From assembly GCF_016097415.1 (NCBI RefSeq), contig NZ_JAEHGE010000001.1, forward strand, positions 3,984,610-4,048,609: a stretch of DNA of 64,000 bases, written 5' to 3'. Every line of letters starts with the position of its first letter. Positions within the stretch are counted from its first letter, which is position 1. Position numbers and translations under genes: made by a program. Positions 29,653 to 38,989 of this stretch are shown piece by piece. The notes below the pieces were generated by a model. That model was given only the letters and a program-made list of their open reading frames with translations. It did no database searches and was not told the origin of the DNA. Origin of the DNA: a sulfur-oxidizing endosymbiont of Gigantopelta aegis. Its GTDB lineage: Bacteria > Pseudomonadota > Gammaproteobacteria > GRL18.

Positions 29653-31560
29653 GTAACTTCTCAATAAGTCTGTGCAAAACTTGAAATAAAAACAAAAAAA
29701 GTCTTGACAGCATTTTAGAGGACAAAAATTGCATTTTCACTGCCCCATGTAATTTATCCCTATAAATGATCCTGTCGATCTGTCTCAGATCGAAATAGAA
29801 TATTTTTGAATATTATCTTAACTGAGAGGGAGTTTGATCAACACAGGGCAAACTAAAGAGCCTTAAAAGCCATGATACAATTGTTTTATTGAAAACAACC
29901 TGTATTGATTATAGTGAAAAAATTACCTCCAATTCCAGAGATACCTGAAGAAGAAAAGACACCGGTAGTCCGATTACTCCTTGCTTTCATGGAGCAACAA
30001 CAGGAAATCATTCAAAACCAACAGGTTGAAATCGATGCCCTTAAAACAGAAGTTGCTAAGCTTAAAAAGCTACCTCCAAAGCCTAAAATAAGAGCCAGTA
30101 AATTGCCAAAGGATGATGACAATGATAATCCGACAGGTCATTCAGGAAGCAAGAAAAACAACTCAGGAAATGGGACTAGTAAAAGTCGTAAACGAAAGAA
30201 GAAATTGGCTATTCATAAAACCACCGTTATCAAACCAGATAACCTGCCAGAACATTCACGTTTTTTAGGGTATCAGGATTATTTTGTTCAGGAGCTGCTG
30301 ATTAAGCCTTTCAATACTCGTTATCGATTGGCTCGCTATAAAACACCCGATGGTGATACCTGTATAGGAAAATTGAGCTTTGATACACATATAGGACATT
30401 TTGGCCATACATTACAGAGTTATATCGTTTATCAATATTATCACCAGAGAGTGACTCAGCCATTGATAATACAACAATTAACAGAATTAGGTTTTGATAT
30501 TTCAACGGGTCAGATCAATGAGATTTTAATCCATGACAAAGACCATTTTCATACTGAAAAAAATACATTGCTAACTGCCGGTATCAACAATAGTACTTAT
30601 ATCCATGTTGATGATACGGGTAGTCGTCATGATGGAAAGAATGGTTATTGTACTCACGTTGGCAATGAAACCTTTGCCTGGTTTTCAAGTACTCGATATA
30701 AGAGCCGGATTAATTTTCTACAATTGTTACGAGGTGCTGCTGTTGATTATACGCTCAACGATGCAGCACTTGATTATATGAGAGCAGAAAAATTACCTCA
30801 CAAGCCATTGAGCGTTATTGAACAAAGTCATCAGACTTGCTTTGATAATGAAGAAGCCTGGAAATACTATCTGCAGAACAATAGTATCATAACACAACGG
30901 CATGTTCGCATTGCCACAGAAGGCGCTTTACTGGGGGCATTAATTAACAGTGGCTTTCCAAGTGATTTGGTGATTGTGAGTGATGATGCAGGACAATTTG
31001 ATATTTTGTTGCACGCATTATGTTGGATACATGCAGACAGAGTGTTTCAGCGGATACTACCACTCAATGAGCGACATGATAAAGAACTGAACTGGGTACA
31101 TACTCAGATTTGGGAACTATTTTATGATCTCAAACAATATAAACTTGAGCCAGATGATCCGTTGAAGTCAGCGATTGCTGAACATTTTGATGAATTGTGC
31201 CGGACTAAAACAAGCTTTGAAACGTTGAATCAGGCACTGAAACGATTGGCAAGAAATAAAACAGAATTACTGCTGGTATTGGAACGGCCTGATATTCCTC
31301 TTCATAATAATTTGAGTGAAAATGATATTCGAGAATATGTTATTAAGCGTAAAATTAGTGGTAGTACACACGCTCAAAGGATGGGCAACTTTGCAGAGAT
31401 ACCTTTGTCAGTTTAAAGAAAACTTGTTTGAAACAAGGAATTTCATTCTGGGATTTTATTAATGACCGGATCAGCAAGAGAAATTTGATCCCATATCTGC
31501 CTGAGTTGCTGAAAGGTAAAGTTTGTGCTGTTTAAATGCACAGACTTATTGAGAAGTTAC
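29653..31560 (+). mobile_element. IS66-like insertion sequence, copy 1
   Basis: 1,908 bp with perfect 24-bp inverted ends beginning GTAACTTCTCAATAAGTCTG. It is flanked by the 8-bp duplication AGATAAAC at 29645-29652 and 31561-31568, the size known for IS66. It contains a single transposase gene with no tnpA/tnpB, as in ISBst12-type members. It is inserted in IS1595 copy 2. Confidence 0.93.
29914..31535 (+). pseudogene. IS66-family transposase, copy 1 (3' frameshift)
   Basis: The N-terminal coiled coil (LLAFMEQQQEIIQNQQVEID) and basic linker are followed by the IS66 catalytic domain: YIHVDDTGSRHDGKNGY, VIVSDDAGQFDILLHALCW and NNLSENDIREYVIKRKISG. Near 31368 an extra AC in ACACACGC shifts the last 50 residues, ending early at 31416; copy 2 lacks this AC and reads on to KGKVCAV. 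GTG at 29914 is the likely start, with TTG at 29905 possible. Confidence 0.88.
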
Positions 31561-32325
31561 AGATAAACTCAATTTTATCAACACTTGCCGCACCACCACC
31601 CGTGACGATTGGAACATGCTTACAGTCAGCTTCTTTAACCGCAGGAAAACAATTTAACCCATCTGAGTAAACAGTACTTCCAGGTGTTAAATGAGTTTGT
31701 GCCCATCGTTTTATTTCACTGGATTTAAACCCTTTAAGCACATTTAAATTCATTGCAATCGGGTGTCCATCTTCATTAGTAGAAACGGCTGCAACGAACG
31801 GTGTTTTATTTTCTGAACCACGACCTCTGGAGCCGCCTCTGTGCTCACCACCCCAGTAGGTCATCATCAATTTGAATGATGCCTGATAAAGGTTTACTGT
31901 CATCACGTTCTTTCATAACCTGCATGATCTTTTGTTTCATACTCCAGGCTGTATTGTAGCTTACCTTAAGCTGTCTCTTTAATTCTAATGCTGAAACCGC
32001 TGTCTTCAATTGAGTCATAAGATGAATCGCTAAAAACCACTTAGATAAAGGCAGTTTGGTACTATCAAATATTGTCCCACAGGTTGCTGATGTCTGATGA
32101 TGACAATGGTGGCACTGATAAAGATGGCGATGTTCTAGAGTGCAATAAGTCTTATTGCCACACTCTGGGCAAACAAATCCATCAGGAAATTTCCATTTAA
32201 ATAAGGCTTGTCGGCACTGTTTGTCAGTGCCATAATCATTAAAAAGCTCAAATAAACTATAACCTTCTTGAAACTGAATTTTATTTTTTGACATCATTCT
32301 ACTCCACACATAATCTATACTTTAA

Positions 32326-32369
32326 TTATAGTATAATTATAGTATAATTATAGTATAATTATAGTATAG
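32326..32369. repeat. Four 11-bp tandem units in IS1595 copy 2
   Basis: Units of TTATAGTATAA at 32326, 32337, 32348 and 32359 (the last ends in G). The same place in copy 1 has only two units (18138-18159, read on the other strand). They lie upstream of the transposase start and may include promoter-like TATAAT sequences, so unit number could affect expression. That is inference. Confidence 0.85.
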
Positions 32370-33925
32370 TTATCGAAATATGGCGGAGCTTTGTGGGTAA
32401 TCAAGAAATTTTATATCTTCTGTGATATCAATACCCAGCTTTTGTTTTTCATGTTCGGTTGGCTCATAAGCTTCACGACAGACAGAACAAAGTACACGCA
32501 CTAATCGTTGTGCCAATACTGCAACCAAACTGGATGAGAGTAAAAAAGGTTCAACACCCATATCTCGTAAACGTGTAATAGAACCAACGGCAGTATTGGT
32601 ATGTAATGTAGAGAGTACCATGTGTCCTGTTAAACTGGCCTGTACGGCAATATTTGCGGTTTCACTATCGCGAATTTCACCCACCATCACCACATCGGGA
32701 TCCTGACGTAAAATAGCTCGTAAACCACGGGCAAAGGTCATATCGACTTTATTATTAACCTGCGTTTGTCCCACACCTTCAAGATAGTATTCAATGGGAT
32801 CTTCTACCGTGATAAGGTTTCGTTTGCTATTATTTAACTCGGTTAAAACGGCATATAAAGTGGTTGTTTTGCCCGAACCGGTAGGCCCTGTAACAAGAAT
32901 AATTCCATGGGGCTTAACGATCAATTCTCTAAGCAATTTCTGTGTAGTTGTATCAATACCCATTTTTTCTATATTCAGTCGACCTGCCTGATTATCTAAT
33001 AAACGTAATACCACCCGTTCTCCACCACCAGTGGGCAGCGTTGAAACACGAACATCAATAGCCTTGCCTGCAAGCTTTAGTGAGATTCGACCATCCTGAG
33101 GAATACGTTTTTCGGCAATATCAAGTTGTGCCATGACCTTGATACGTGACACTAAAAGACTACCCAACTCTTTGGGTGGCTGAATCACCTCACGCAGTAC
33201 ACCATCAACCCGTAAACGCACTATAAGCCGTTGCTCAAAGGGTTCAATATGGATATCTGAAGCATTTTCTTTAATCGCTTCGGCAAGGATAGCATTAATT
33301 AGGCGAATAATCGGTGCATCATCTTCACTTTCGAGCAAATCTTCAGGCTCTGATAATTGTTGTGCAACACTCAGCAAATCAACATTATCACCTAAATCAA
33401 TATTTTCTATACTCTGATTATTCCCCTGTTCATAGGTAGAATGTAATAAGGTCTCAAAGTAATCATAGTCAATAAATTGAAAGATCAGCTTAGCGGAGGA
33501 AAGTCGGAGTAATTCTGAAATGGTGAGATGATCAACATCATCGCGGCAATAAACGATAGTTTCATTATCATTAATGCTATCATCATCGGATGTTGTATCG
33601 GTCTTAATAATCACACCCTGCCGTTTAGCATAGGCAAACGAAAGTTTTAAATCAACTACTTCAGCGTCGTCTAAACCCTCAGAGAATTGATCATATTGAT
33701 TCTTTAAGTCATTATTAGATAAGTTTTCGTCGGCAGTTTGCTGTTCATTATTCTTTTGCTCAAGCTCATTCTCAACTTCTGGCTCGTATGCATCAAGTTG
33801 CTTTTCAAGCTCATTCATTTCTGCCAGCATTTCATCTTCAATATCCATTGCGATGGCATCATGAGAACCCCGGGAACTTGCTTCTGTCTGAGTGTTATTT
33901 TGATTCAGGTTTTCCATCCGTAATC

Positions 33926-35800
33926 CTACTGATAAAATGGATTAGGCAATACAACACTGCTACCATCCGGCTTAACATATTCAGGTAATACCGGAATTAT
34001 TTCCGGTTCAATCAATCGAACACCTTTATCTTGTAATTCAATTTGCTTTGATCGTACAAACTGATATTTACTCATTGCCATCTCATTGGCGAGCACCGGA
34101 TTACTCAAAATAGTAGGACGAATAAATACCATTAAATTAGCTTTTTGTGTTTCAACTTTAGAGGACTTAAAAAGCTCTCCAATCAATGGGATGTCGCCTA
34201 AAAGGGGCACCTTATTGACTGTATTTACTAAATCATCCTGTATCAAACCACCTAGCACCACCATGCCACGATCTTCTACCATCACGGTGGTTTCTATGGC
34301 ACGTTTTTTGGTCACCAGATCCACCGCAGCGATATTTTGCACCTTGGGCAACACATTAGAAACCTCCTGATAAATATCCATAATGATAGTGCTGCCCTTA
34401 TTCAAGCGTGGTGTTACCTTAAGGGTTAAACCAACATCCTTACGTTCAATGGTTTGAAAAGGGGTTGCTATGCCACCCTGAGTAGATTGTGAACCGGTTA
34501 GAAATGGTACGTTTTCACCAACTATGATCGAGGCTTCCTGATTATCTAAGGTCAACAAAGAGGGGGTCGATAAAATATTACTATCAGTATCACTTTGTAA
34601 AATTTTCAAAACAGCCTTAATGTCACCAGCACCATTCAAATACGTTAGAGAAAAAATATCTTTGAGTGCCAGCCCCGTATTGGCCTCACCTACTACACCT
34701 GAGCCTGAGACACTTGTATTCCATTCAACGCCCAGTTCTTTTTCTAACTTATAAGAAACTTCGGCAAGAATGGCTTCTATGTGTACTTGGGCTCTAGGAA
34801 TATCAAGTTTCTTTACCACGTCTTTAATTTCAACAAACTTAGTATATGAAGATTTAACCACTAAAGAGTTTGAATTATCGTCCGCAGCAATAACAATATC
34901 TGATAAACCATTTGCGCCTTTAGCACCTACCGACATTTTAACAATTTCTTTTAAGATGGTCGCAATATCAGCAGCTTTCGCATAACTAAGATAAAGAACA
35001 TGGGTATTACGCATGGTATTTACTTCTGAATCCAGCTTTAAAATCAGTGCTTTTAGATTCATACGGGTGGTTGCATCGCCACCAATTAATAAACTATTAC
35101 TGCGAATATCGGCAACGACGACCTGAGACAAGGTTTTTTTTGTGCGATTCAAAGCAGAAAGCGTTTGCGCCAAATCTTTTGCGGAGGCATTTTTTAGATG
35201 TACCATTTCAATATTACCATCACCCGGCGTATCCAGTCGGTCTACTAACTCAACCAAGCGATTAATATTATTAGCTGAATCCGATATCACTATCATATTG
35301 CTATCAGCATATCCAGCTAGATAGGCATGTTGGGGAACTAATGGCCTTAAAATCTGCACCATTTGCATGGCCTGGGTATGCTGGATTTTAATCACTCGGG
35401 TCACCAGTTGATCCCCTTTAACTAAACCATTCAAGTCATTCGGCACTGCCTTGGACTTGGCCGTAATACCCTTGATAATTTTAAAAGTATTTGCCTCAAT
35501 AGTCGGAACCACTGAGTATCCATGAACATCCAGCAGTGATAAAAAAATCTGATACACTTCTTCGGCCGACATGCTTTTCTTAGAAATAACGGTGACTTTA
35601 CCTTTAATATTAGGATCAATGATAAAGTTTTTATTGGTCACATCGGCGACTGTGGCTATCATGGCCTTGATATCAACACCTTGCATATTAAACACATAGG
35701 TATCACGTGCAGAAGCGGACAAACTGATACTCAATAGTATGAGTGATAGAAATACTTTCTGTACTGAGATTCCCATTTTTTTGCTCTTGCTAATACTCAT
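33926..35800 (-). CDS. gspD: T2SS outer-membrane secretin GspD
   Basis: 624 residues. The signal peptide (VFLSLILLSISLSASA) is followed by the N0 domain (DTYVFNMQGVDIKAMIATVA), N1-N3 repeats (VTRVIKIQHTQAMQMVQIL, MVHLKNASAKDLAQTL) and the secretin core with VPFLTGSQ and RKDVGLTLKVTPRLN...VVLGGLI. It forms the outer-membrane pore. Its ATG overlaps the gspC stop (ATGA), and gspE follows after 8 bases. Confidence 0.95.
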   Translation of the reverse strand: MSISKSKKMGISVQKVFLSLILLSISLSASARDTYVFNMQGVDIKAMIATVADVTNKNFIIDPNIKGKVTVISKKSMSAEEVYQIFLSLLDVHGYSVVPTIEANTFKIIKGITAKSKAVPNDLNGLVKGDQLVTRVIKIQHTQAMQMVQILRPLVPQHAYLAGYADSNMIVISDSANNINRLVELVDRLDTPGDGNIEMVHLKNASAKDLAQTLSALNRTKKTLSQVVVADIRSNSLLIGGDATTRMNLKALILKLDSEVNTMRNTHVLYLSYAKAADIATILKEIVKMSVGAKGANGLSDIVIAADDNSNSLVVKSSYTKFVEIKDVVKKLDIPRAQVHIEAILAEVSYKLEKELGVEWNTSVSGSGVVGEANTGLALKDIFSLTYLNGAGDIKAVLKILQSDTDSNILSTPSLLTLDNQEASIIVGENVPFLTGSQSTQGGIATPFQTIERKDVGLTLKVTPRLNKGSTIIMDIYQEVSNVLPKVQNIAAVDLVTKKRAIETTVMVEDRGMVVLGGLIQDDLVNTVNKVPLLGDIPLIGELFKSSKVETQKANLMVFIRPTILSNPVLANEMAMSKYQFVRSKQIELQDKGVRLIEPEIIPVLPEYVKPDGSSVVLPNPFYQ

Positions 35801-36285
35801 TGAATAACTACTTTTTTTATCATATTTTTTGGGCCATTGAATTGTTTTAGTGGCACGGTTTCCTCGCGGGAATTGTGCAGAATAACAATATGATCCGGTT
35901 GAATGGATTTTAGTGTGACATTGCTTTTTATTTTGTCACCCACTTTATAATATTTTATTTTTTTTGATAAACCAGCAATAATCACCCGCGCCTGACTATC
36001 CTTTGATGAGCTAATAATGCCAATGAGTTTTAAGCGTAAGGTGGATTTAGGCATGGAAACGCTTTGCTTGGCCTGATTTTTACCGAAAAGATGCCAGTTA
36101 ACCATGGCCTGTGAGGAAGCGACACGGGCAGATTGTTGAGCCACAGGCGTTTTGGCAGATAAACGTGTTTCTGCAGGGGCTTGATTCTGTAGACGATAAA
36201 ACCGTAAGGCATTTACCGTTGTCAATGCGATCAGCAGCCCTATAACCGCTAACACAATGATATTTTTGAATAAAATATTTTGCAT
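35797..36285 (-). CDS. gspC: T2SS protein GspC
   Basis: 162 residues from ATG 36285 (MQNILFKNIIVLAVIGLLIA), which has AGGA just upstream. The open frame extends to 36357 but adds only a poor N-terminus. One membrane helix is followed by the homology region (WHLFGKNQAKQSVSMPKSTLRLKLIGII) that normally contacts the secretin. There is no PDZ domain. It is first in the gsp operon and overlaps gspD by 4 bases. Confidence 0.87.
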   Translation of the reverse strand: MQNILFKNIIVLAVIGLLIALTTVNALRFYRLQNQAPAETRLSAKTPVAQQSARVASSQAMVNWHLFGKNQAKQSVSMPKSTLRLKLIGIISSSKDSQARVIIAGLSKKIKYYKVGDKIKSNVTLKSIQPDHIVILHNSREETVPLKQFNGPKNMIKKVVIQ

Positions 36286-36675
36286 TATCCTAATTATACT
36301 GATTGTATCCCTATCCTTGATATTGACTAATAATGAACTTAAGTCTTTATATAACAATATAACCTAAATTACTAAAAAATAAAGAAAAAGTTATAATAAT
36401 TGTTAATTTTTTTTTATCGCACCTTAAAATAATAAGATTCAATTAGATTGTTTGATACTCTATGAGTTATTTATTGTGACAGTTCTAGTTTTATTTATTG
36501 TTGAGGATTTCACATAAATCCATTTTAGTGGCATTATTATATACCAGTAGTAGACTAAACATATCACATTTATGTCACGTTTATATCGCATTTATAACAT
36601 ACAGCAACATTGAGGCAATAAATGGATGGACACTCATTAGTGCCCATCCGTAAATAGGTTTTTTATATAAATAAT

Positions 36676-36768
36676 CGTAGGGTGGGCATGGCTTTATCTG
36701 CCCACGCTGACTCAAGCGCTTATTATGTACACTTTCAGCGTGGGCACAAAAAGCGTGCCCACCCTACG
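36676..36768. repeat. Palindromic repeat GTAGGGTGGGCA...TGCCCACCCTAC
   Basis: The outer arms CGTAGGGTGGGCA and TGCCCACCCTACG pair perfectly, with inner arms TGCCCACGCTGA and TCAGCGTGGGCA also complementary. 93 bases, non-coding. Similar GTAGGGTGGGCA palindromes are, from memory, common between genes in several gammaproteobacteria. The flanking GGATGGACACT repeats suggest it was inserted into or beside another palindrome. Confidence 0.8.
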
Positions 36769-36826
36769 GTCAAAATTATCAAATAATTTTAGAATAAACG
36801 GATGGACACTAATAAAAAAATGCAAA

Positions 36827-36864
36827 AAAAAGCACTCATAAGAATAATCTCATGAGTGCTTTTT
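36827..36864 (-). terminator. Rho-independent terminator after small membrane protein gene
   Basis: Stem AAAAAGCACTCAT / ATGAGTGCTTTT with a 12-base loop, U-rich on both strands. It lies 19 bases downstream of the gene at 36883-37095 (minus strand). Confidence 0.7.
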
Positions 36865-36882
36865 AAAGAGCGATAAATGGTC

Positions 36883-37095
36883 TTATTTAGCCTGACATAT
36901 TTGCGCTTCTGTTTTCATGCCAAGACGCTTGAACAGCCAACCTGGAGGACAAAATCCAGTAAACGTGCTCTGCATCATATTGAAGCCAACAAATAAGGTG
37001 AACCATGACCAATTAGTGTTAACATACATTGAAAGTAAAGTGCTGGCAATAACCATTACACTCGCTAATAAAAATAAACTGCGTTCAACTGACAT
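36883..37095 (-). CDS. Small DUF2892-like inner-membrane protein
   Basis: 70 residues from ATG 37095 (MSVERSLFLLASVMVIASTL), with two hydrophobic segments and the tail MMQSTFTGFCPPGWLFKRLG, which is the DUF2892/YgaP-type membrane pattern. The open frame continues upstream to 37296, but the extra part is basic and unlike the family. A GGAGA ribosome site precedes the chosen ATG. Function unknown; relatives often sit beside sulfur-transfer genes, which is not the case here. Confidence 0.75.
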   Translation of the reverse strand: MSVERSLFLLASVMVIASTLLSMYVNTNWSWFTLFVGFNMMQSTFTGFCPPGWLFKRLGMKTEAQICQAK

Positions 37096-37295
37096 TGTCG
37101 TCTCCTGAATATTTGTAATTTCTGTGATGAATTTAAAAATAAAAGCCATAAATTTAATAAGTAGTAATTGATAAGTATTTTCTAATGTTTTGATGCGTTT
37201 AACAAGCCCCCAAAAGAATAGTATTTTTTCAGAAAAATTAGACAAAAGTCTAATTTTAGGGTAAAAACGAGTATAGGAATAATTCAAACGACACA

Positions 37296-38039
37296 ATGAA
37301 TAAAATTAAACTCTTCATCCTTGCCCAGACTGACATTTTCCTTGAAGGTTTATTGCATATCTTCAAAGACAATCATGAAATACAAGTCAATCACTCCAAT
37401 CAAATGCTCCCGCAACTCCTTAAGGAAATTGAACAAATTAAGCCGGATGTCCTATTAATTCAGTCACATGATGTTGAGTCTCCTTATGATCTATTTTTTA
37501 ATCAATATAGAGCCCAACACCTACCACTTGAAGATAAATCCACACAATTAAAGATTTTGGTGTTTGGTCAGGTAATGGAAAATGACTTCCTACTGAATAT
37601 CATTCGCTCTGGTGCTAATGGCTATATTAATTCGAATATGTCATCTGAACACCTGATTCAAGCAATAAAATATGTCCATAATGGTGGACTGTGGGCGGAA
37701 AATCATATATTGGAACAACTTGCCCAAGATGCATTACAAATGGAAAGTATTCTTGAAGAAATTGCGATGGAAAAAACCAGAATGATCAGTGAATTGCTGA
37801 CGAAACGTGAAGCTCAGGTTTTTCAGTGGATTTTAAAAGGTTTATCTACCAAAGAAATAGCCGGGCAAATACACCTTTCTGAACAAAGTGTTAAGCTGCA
37901 CTTAGGCAAGTTATTTAAAAAATTTGAAGTTACCAATAGACCCCAACTCATCCTATCAGCTTTTGAGCGGGTATCACCTGTCAATAATATTATTCCACTT
38001 ATACAGGCGATACTGGAAAAGAAAAATTCAAAGCATTAG
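37296..38039 (+). CDS. LuxR/NarL-type response regulator with atypical receiver
   Basis: 247 residues. The N-terminal 125 residues resemble a receiver (IKPDVLLIQSHD, ILVFGQ, SGANGYINSNMSSEHLIQAI), but the phosphoacceptor position is unclear: the usual D-D pair near residue 10 is absent (FILAQTD). The C-terminal helix-turn-helix is clear (LTKREAQVFQWILKGLSTKE, LSEQSVKLHLGKLFKKFEV). It is probably a DNA-binding regulator that may not depend on phosphorylation. The gene is divergent from the DUF2892-like gene and convergent with the response regulator at 38056. Confidence 0.8.
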   Translation: MNKIKLFILAQTDIFLEGLLHIFKDNHEIQVNHSNQMLPQLLKEIEQIKPDVLLIQSHDVESPYDLFFNQYRAQHLPLEDKSTQLKILVFGQVMENDFLLNIIRSGANGYINSNMSSEHLIQAIKYVHNGGLWAENHILEQLAQDALQMESILEEIAMEKTRMISELLTKREAQVFQWILKGLSTKEIAGQIHLSEQSVKLHLGKLFKKFEVTNRPQLILSAFERVSPVNNIIPLIQAILEKKNSKH

Positions 38040-38055
38040 AACTCTTGCATTAAAG

Positions 38056-38961
38056 CTATAAAAATACCGTACCAACGACAGTGCTGCCATTGCCCTGATA
38101 TTCAAGTTCATCAAAACAACGCTCTTTGGTAGCGGCTATGCCACGGCCATGCTGATCAAAAATCCGCTCAATAGACAATTGTAAATAAGGCTGCCAATCA
38201 AAGCCTTTACCCTGATCAGAAATGGTCACAACAATTTTATTGTCACTTTTTAATAATAAAATTTCACCCTGTCTGCAAGCATATTGCTTATCGTCCAGAC
38301 GTTCATCAATTTCATCTATCCAATAATCCTTAGCCAACAAGGAAGATTTTGTTTCATAACCGATTTCAAGATTACCATGTTCAACAGCATTCATCATCAA
38401 TTCAGAAAGTCCTGATATGACGCGCTCCGGATCAGGAAACATATTAGCCAAGGCAACGGCTAAGCGCTGACAATCTAATAGGGTTTTAAAATAAAACCGC
38501 CCTTCCTGGCAGTTTTTAAAAATTGAACTGATGCTTTTAACTTCTTTTTGCAGATAGGCATTACGCCTGAAATCACCCACAGCAACCTTTAGCAAGGCGA
38601 TTAGTTTTTCCTGCACAACCGGTTTGGTCAGATAATAATAAGCACCATTATTCATCCCTTCCAGAATCGATTCATTAGAATTATCAGCTGTTTCCATAAT
38701 GACAGGCAGGTTATAAAGCCTGCTATCTGCTTTGATCTTCTTTAATAGCTCAATGCCCGACATGCCGGGCAAGTTAATGTCCAATAACACACAGTCAAAG
38801 GTATATTGTTTATCCGATAAAATAAGCCAGGCATCTTCAGAACTACTGACACTGATACACTTATAATCTTCCTGACGAAGATATAAGGTCAATAAATCAG
38901 ACATTAATGGATCATCTTCAACAATTAGAATTGAACCATTATTAAATCCCATAGAATTCAT
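38056..38961 (-). CDS. Response regulator with C-terminal RsbW-like ATPase domain
   Basis: 301 residues. The receiver is at about 10-130 (ILIVEDDPLMSDLLTLYL, phosphoacceptor in VLLDINLPGMSG, LTKPV lysine). The C-terminal 130 residues form a GHKL/HATPase domain with the N box ELMMNAVEHGN and DQGKGFDWQ, as in anti-sigma-factor kinases. It follows the hybrid kinase gene by 28 bases and is probably its output partner, acting on another protein rather than DNA. Confidence 0.82.
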   Translation of the reverse strand: MNSMGFNNGSILIVEDDPLMSDLLTLYLRQEDYKCISVSSSEDAWLILSDKQYTFDCVLLDINLPGMSGIELLKKIKADSRLYNLPVIMETADNSNESILEGMNNGAYYYLTKPVVQEKLIALLKVAVGDFRRNAYLQKEVKSISSIFKNCQEGRFYFKTLLDCQRLAVALANMFPDPERVISGLSELMMNAVEHGNLEIGYETKSSLLAKDYWIDEIDERLDDKQYACRQGEILLLKSDNKIVVTISDQGKGFDWQPYLQLSIERIFDQHGRGIAATKERCFDELEYQGNGSTVVGTVFL

Positions 38962-38989
38962 TCAGTAACATCCTTAAAACACATTAAAA

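Larger units (their letters stand above)
29430..32297 (-). pseudogene. IS1595-family transposase, copy 2 (interrupted and frameshifted)
   Basis: It is nearly identical to the intact gene at 18188-19138. A one-base insertion at the QIDD motif (about 31858) shifts the frame (IIQIDDDLLGW instead of IIQIDDAYWGG). IS66 copy 1 then splits the gene after VDKIEFI. The last 68 residues (NTMIGNIKNSMKG to AELYG) follow at 29633-29430. Confidence 0.9.
29425..32405 (-). mobile_element. IS1595-like insertion sequence, copy 2, carrying an IS66 element
   Basis: The ends match copy 1 (CTTGATTACCCA...), and the element is flanked by the 8-bp duplication AAATTTTA at 29417-29424 and 32406-32413. After removing IS66 (29653-31560) and one 8-bp duplication the element is 1,065 bp, 23 more than copy 1: two extra 11-bp tandem units at 32326-32369 and one extra base in the transposase gene. 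Confidence 0.93.
29174..33917 (-). pseudogene. gspE: T2SS ATPase GspE, interrupted by nested insertion sequences
   Basis: The 5' part (33917-32406) has an acidic N-terminal extension of about 85 residues, the N1E region, Walker A GPTGSGKTTTL, the Asp box and Walker B region DPDVVMVGEIRDSETA, and the first zinc pair CSVC. The 3' part (29424-29174) holds CPVCNNHGYKGRTGVYELL and the end FRVIRNID. The IS1595 copy lies between the two CxxC pairs of the zinc domain; across the duplication the frame would read DIKFYQAVGCPVC, so the original gene was intact. Without the C-terminal zinc domain the ATPase should not work, and downstream gsp genes may lose expression. Confidence 0.93.
36286..36882. other. 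Intergenic region upstream of gspC, repeats and a terminator
   Basis: 597 bases without a gene. It holds a small hairpin at 36628-36653 (GGATGGACACT / AGTGCCCATCC), the 93-bp palindromic repeat at 36676-36768, a second partial copy of GGATGGACACTAAT at 36800-36813 and a terminator at 36827-36864. The gspC promoter should lie in the AT-rich part nearest 36286-36480, but no box is clear. Confidence 0.55.

Noticed and set aside
30311-30505. Minus-strand 64-codon open frame repeated in all three IS66 copies
   Set aside because: It repeats only because the IS66 gene repeats. It lies fully within the transposase on the opposite strand and shows no independent signal.
32326-32369. The 11-bp tandem units as a CRISPR array
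   Set aside because: The units are contiguous with no spacers and lie inside an insertion sequence.
37096-37296. N-terminal extension of the small membrane protein up to 37296
   Set aside because: The extension is not family-like, and a ribosome site precedes the ATG at 37095.
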